Below, piece by piece: positions 61,260 to 64,000 of a stretch of DNA of 64,000 nt (position 1 is the stretch's first letter; every line of letters starts with the position of its first letter). Source of the DNA: Lachnospiraceae bacterium C1.1 (GTDB taxonomy: Bacteria > Bacillota > Clostridia > Lachnospirales > Lachnospiraceae). Position numbers and translations under genes: made by a program. Where the stretch lies: contig JAUISW010000001.1 in the NCBI GenBank assembly GCA_030434875.1, forward strand, positions 1,499,501 to 1,563,500. The letters are read 5' to 3'. The notes below the pieces were generated by a model. That model was given only the letters and a program-made list of their open reading frames with translations, was not told the origin of the DNA and did no database searches.

Positions 61260-61484
61260 TCAGGCAACAGCAAACTTATCTATCATTTGCTCAAAATTAC
61301 TGTCATATCCCTGATACTGTACTGTAAGTGTCTTTGTAAAATCAAGACCAAGTACACCGAGCATCGATTTTGCATCAATAATTACTCTGTTGTAAAAGAC
61401 ATCAATATCGAAATCACATTTTGAACTTGTCGTAACAAATTCCTTTGCCTGCTGTGGGTTTAATTTAATATGACGTTTGCGCAT
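61260..61484 (-). CDS. HPr-like protein lacking the active-site histidine
   Basis: 74 residues with the HPr fold: IKLNPQQAKEFVTTSSKCDFDIDV ... IIDAKSMLGVLGLDFTKTLTVQYQG. The phosphorylatable His15 and Arg17 (LHARPA in PTS HPr) are replaced (LNPQQA), while the Ser46 region (DAKSMLGV), target of HPr kinase, is kept. It therefore cannot carry PTS phosphate and may act like Crh, as a CcpA corepressor or other regulator. ATG at 61484 follows GGAGGTG. Own promoter and terminator. Confidence 0.85.
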   Translation of the reverse strand: MRKRHIKLNPQQAKEFVTTSSKCDFDIDVFYNRVIIDAKSMLGVLGLDFTKTLTVQYQGYDSNFEQMIDKFAVA

Positions 61485-61593
61485 AAAAAAGCACCTCCAT
61501 GAAAATAAAAAACGCCCTTCAAACAACTTTAGTTCTGCCCCTTATTAAACAAAGTATTTTTTTAAATACAATCTGTTTTCGCTGTTGTTGATT

Positions 61594-61621
61594 ATTATAC
61601 GCTTTATAACTTTTCAGTCAA
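61594..61621 (-). promoter_or_regulatory. Promoter of the HPr-like gene
   Basis: Minus-strand TTGACT (61616-61621), 16-bp spacer, TATAAT (61594-61599). Confidence 0.65.
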
Positions 61622-61813
61622 TATGATTTTTTTCAGTCAAATGTTTATTTTCTTCAGATTTTTACCCATTTTAACTAATTGTATTTTTTAAAAACATTGA
61701 ATTTATCTTTTTTGATCAAAAATTAAATGTTAATCGGTTGACATCTATAAAAACTGCACAATTTTAAATATTGTATAAAATTCATATTTTTACTTATTTA
61801 ATTGAATAAATTA

Positions 61814-61872
61814 ATGCGCAAATGTATTTCTATTCATCGAAATCAAATACATTTGCGCATAATTTTTATATT
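61814..61872. terminator. Long perfect hairpin, probable terminator
   Basis: A 16-bp perfect stem (ATGCGCAAATGTATTT at 61814-61829 with its complement at 61845-61860) followed on the plus strand by a T-rich tail. No plus-strand gene precedes it. It may end the asnA transcript from the other side, or a short plus-strand RNA. Confidence 0.55.
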
Positions 61873-61882
61873 TTTTTAATCT

Positions 61883-61935
61883 TTTCCCTTATTCCCCCAC
61901 CTACACCTTCAAGGCTTAGCAGTGAGGGATTTCTT
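61883..61935. other. Possible IS200/IS605-type end remnant
   Basis: On the minus strand the block reads CCTCACTGCTAAGCCTTGAA and then GGTGTAGGTGGGGG, which can fold into a hairpin (CCCCCAC with GTGAGGG on the plus strand, one mismatch). Terminal hairpins with AAGCC...GGTGGGGG are common at the tnpB-proximal end of IS200/IS605 elements. No tnpA or tnpB is present. Low-confidence resemblance, no search run. The rest of the gap 61527-61948 is AT-rich without a gene. Confidence 0.3.
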
Positions 61936-61948
61936 TTTCTGTATTAAA

Positions 61949-62956
61949 TTAAAGAAGCTGAATTCCTTCTGCCTCACATTTGTCCATATCTTCCTTTTTC
62001 CAGACCGAAGACTGAACTTCACCTATATGAGCCTTTCTAAGGAAATACATACAGATTCTCGACTGACCGATTCCACCGCCTATTGTATAAGGAAGCTCTT
62101 TATTAAGGATCATCTTCTGGAATTCAAGTTCTGCCCTCTCCTCACAGCCGGCTTTCTTAAGCTGCTCTGCCAGAGACTGCTCATCAACTCGGATACCCAT
62201 GGAAGATAACTCAAATGCGCAGTCAAGGATCGGATAATTAACAATAATATCACCGTTAAGCTTCCAGTCATCATAGTCCGGTGCGCGTCCGTCATGTGGT
62301 TCTCCTGACGCAAGCTTGTCTCCTATCTGACAAAGGAAGATCGCACCGTATTTCTTTACATATTCATGCTCTCTCTCTTTTGCTGTAAGATCAGGATAAG
62401 CATCCTCCAGCTCCTGTGTTGTCACAAAAGTAATATCTTCCGGAAGGATAGGTGTAAGGAACTCATATTTTTCAGCAAGATAATCCTCTGTCTTCTTTAT
62501 AGCAGCATAAACGTGTTTAACAACTTCCTTAAGAGTCTCGGGATTACGATCCTTCTTCTCTATAACACGCTCCCAATCCCACTGGTCAACATATAAAGAA
62601 TGAAGGTTATCTGTATCCTCATCACGTCTTATTGCGTACATATCAGTGTAAAGTCCCTCACCGGGCTTAAATCCATATTTCTTAAGTGCATATCTTTTCC
62701 ATTTAGCCAGTGAATGAACGATTTCAACTTCACAGCCAAGATCCTTGATGTCAAAAGAAACAGGTCTCTCCACGCCGTTAAGATTATCATTTAATCCTGT
62801 CTCCGGCCTAACATAAAGCGGTGCTGAAACTCTTGTAAGATTAAGTTCATTTGCAAGTGCCCTTTCGAAGTAATCCTTAACTTCTTTGATCGCAATCTCC
62901 GTTTCAATGATACTCATCTTACTTTCGTACTTAGACGATAATTCCATCAAACTCAT
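61949..62956 (-). CDS. asnA: Aspartate-ammonia ligase (asparagine synthetase A)
   Basis: 335 residues, class II aaRS-like fold; makes asparagine from aspartate, ammonia and [59 protein letters not shown], and [23 protein letters not shown] are family landmarks. Monocistronic. Confidence 0.97.
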   Translation of the reverse strand: MSLMELSSKYESKMSIIETEIAIKEVKDYFERALANELNLTRVSAPLYVRPETGLNDNLNGVERPVSFDIKDLGCEVEIVHSLAKWKRYALKKYGFKPGEGLYTDMYAIRRDEDTDNLHSLYVDQWDWERVIEKKDRNPETLKEVVKHVYAAIKKTEDYLAEKYEFLTPILPEDITFVTTQELEDAYPDLTAKEREHEYVKKYGAIFLCQIGDKLASGEPHDGRAPDYDDWKLNGDIIVNYPILDCAFELSSMGIRVDEQSLAEQLKKAGCEERAELEFQKMILNKELPYTIGGGIGQSRICMYFLRKAHIGEVQSSVWKKEDMDKCEAEGIQLL

Positions 62957-62986
62957 TTTGTTTTTCTCCTGTCTCTTATTTTATTT

Positions 62987-63856
62987 TTAATAACTCAGAA
63001 TCTCATATCCGTTATCTGTGACTACAAGCTGTACTTCCCACTGTGCTGACGGGCTTCCGTCCTCTGTATAGATCGTCCAGCCATTATCTTCATCTTCGTA
63101 GATAAAATGCTCTCCAAGATTTACCATCGGCTCGATCGTAAAGCACATTCCCGGTACCATAAGCATCTCTGTATTCGGCTTTGAAACAAAACTTACCCAA
63201 GGCTCCTCGTGGAACTCAATTCCGCATCCATGACCACCTATTTCCTCTACTACAGAATAGCCCTGTGACTTACAGAACTCGTTAATTGCGGAGCCCATAT
63301 CACCAAGGAAACGCCATGGCTTAACCTCTGCAAGACCAATTTCTACAGCCTTATGAACATCCTCTACAAGCTTCTTTTTTTCCGGTGTTGTTTCACCGAT
63401 TATAAACATTCTCGATGAATCAGAAAAATATCCCTTGTAAATAGTTGAGCAGTCAACGTTAATTATATCTCCGTCATGGAGGATAATATCCTCTGAAGGA
63501 ATACCGTGACAAACTTCATCATTTATAGATGTACAGCAGTTCTTAGGGAATCCCTCATAATTTAAGCATGCAGAAACACCGCCCATATCTCCTGTGATCT
63601 TAGCTACCCAGTCATCGATCTCCTGTGTTGAAATCCCGGCCTTTATATGTTCAGCAACATAGTCAAGACATGCAATGTTTATCTTTGCACTATCTTTTAT
63701 TCCCTGAATATCAGCTGCGGACTTAAGCATTTTGTGAGTTGGAACCTTATGTCCCGCATCATGTATACGTTTGATCTTATCATCAAACATAAGATGGCAG
63801 CTTTTATATTTCTTGCCGCTGCCGCACCAGCATGAATCGTTTCTTCCAATGTTCAT
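62987..63856 (-). CDS. map: Methionine aminopeptidase with SEC-C motif
   Basis: 289-residue type I enzyme removing N-terminal Met. An N-terminal SEC-C zinc motif (DSCWCGSGKKYKSCH, about 7-21) is followed by the pita-bread fold: INDEVCHGIPS, DGDIINVDCSTIYKGYFSDSSRMF (metal Asp), GGHGCGIEFHEEPWV, FTIEPMVNLGE and QWEVQLVV. The SEC-C probably aids ribosome contact. The ATG at 63856 with CGGAGG upstream is preferred over one at 63886 within the upstream gene; it overlaps that gene's stop (ATGA). Confidence 0.96.
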   Translation of the reverse strand: MNIGRNDSCWCGSGKKYKSCHLMFDDKIKRIHDAGHKVPTHKMLKSAADIQGIKDSAKINIACLDYVAEHIKAGISTQEIDDWVAKITGDMGGVSACLNYEGFPKNCCTSINDEVCHGIPSEDIILHDGDIINVDCSTIYKGYFSDSSRMFIIGETTPEKKKLVEDVHKAVEIGLAEVKPWRFLGDMGSAINEFCKSQGYSVVEEIGGHGCGIEFHEEPWVSFVSKPNTEMLMVPGMCFTIEPMVNLGEHFIYEDEDNGWTIYTEDGSPSAQWEVQLVVTDNGYEILSY

Positions 63857-63999
63857 TTTAATTTCCTCCGTTCGCCTTTCTCCCATTCAAAATCAACAAG
63901 CCATTTAAGAACAGCAAACATAATTGCAGTACCAAAAATACCACCCATGGTATCTACATAAACGTCAAGCAGACTACTGCCGCGTCCCGGTACGAACAA
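63853..63999 (-). CDS. C-terminal part of a VanZ-like membrane protein
   Basis: 48 codons before a stop: LFVPGRGSSLLDVYVDTMGG, then a hydrophobic helix and a Lys/Glu/Arg tail. PGR...LDVxxDTxGG is the VanZ-family motif ahead of the last TM segment. The gene runs out of the window. Its stop overlaps the map start. Confidence 0.75.
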   Translation of the reverse strand: MFVPGRGSSLLDVYVDTMGGIFGTAIMFAVLKWLVDFEWEKGERRKLK

Positions 64000-64000
64000 T

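Noticed and set aside
61738-61872. Small RNA gene from a TTGACA near 61738 to the long hairpin
   Set aside because: No convincing -10 and no conserved structure besides the hairpin; it is kept only as a probable terminator.
1-64000. CRISPR arrays, tRNA or rRNA genes, replication origin
   Set aside because: No regularly spaced repeats, no cloverleaf or rRNA sequence and no DnaA-box cluster were seen.

Overview
The window is AT-rich, gene-dense Firmicute DNA with low-GC codon use, Bacillus-type promoters (TTGACA/TATAAT, spacers of about 17) and strong GGAGG-type ribosome binding sites. Gene content and order (ylxM-ffh-rpsP-khpA-rimM-trmD-rplS-lepB-rbgA-rnhB-ylqG-ylqH-yraN; pta-rpmF-plsX-acpP-rnc-smc-ftsY; polA-coaE), a DUF6465-type protein, SEC-C methionine aminopeptidase and a sortase-B pilus locus point to a motile Lachnospiraceae member, probably near Butyrivibrio/Pseudobutyrivibrio. 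The family is inference; nothing here names a species. No rRNA, tRNA or CRISPR array was seen.

Left part (1-23.4 kb). This is the accessory-rich half. It holds a chemoreceptor behind a promoter with paired TGTATACA operators, a GC-richer repeat block, a double-glycine-leader peptide followed by an SGNH hydrolase, threonine aldolase, an AI-2E-type permease, a shortened BirA divergent from bioY (candidate BirA operator on the bioY promoter), pyruvate kinase and RecQ. Next is a MurD ligase overlapping a MurL-type epimerase, which implies an alternative route to the D-Glu of peptidoglycan. A histone H1-like DUF6465 protein, HU and a secreted CAP protein under a c-di-GMP-I riboswitch follow. A seven-gene minus-strand pilus operon closes the section: fibro-slime tip adhesin, SipA-like signal peptidase, backbone pilin, sortase B, Spy0128-like pilin, second sortase B and a lectin-fold membrane protein.

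Middle (23.7-45.9 kb). An amino-acid ABC importer runs on the plus strand. Then comes a long minus-strand housekeeping block for translation, secretion, ribosome assembly, chromosome segregation and lipid synthesis (pta, rpmF, plsX, acpP, rnc, smc, ftsY, ilvA, ylxM, ffh, rpsP, khpA, rimM, trmD, rplS, two lepB genes, rbgA, rnhB, ylqG, ylqH, yraN, acyP). A 146-bp MITE-like palindrome with an 8-bp target duplication sits between plsX and rpmF. ackA and yceD, often found near pta-rpmF, are absent from this locus.

Right part (46.3-64 kb). A compact plus-strand five-gene operon is the most striking feature: GAF protein, TIR-zinc-ribbon-HTH protein, class III nucleotidyl cyclase with receiver-like N-terminus, an unrecognised protein, and an MBL-fold phosphodiesterase-like protein. 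It contains the parts to make, sense and destroy a cyclic nucleotide and a TIR with its catalytic Glu kept. It resembles Pycsar/Apyc1 components but is not a canonical defence system. The rest is minus-strand housekeeping: tmcAL, DUF711, ACT protein, walJ, a long FtsA-like protein, coaE, polA, a zinc-finger membrane protein, aroK, an HPr-like protein without the active-site His, asnA, map and the end of a VanZ-like gene.
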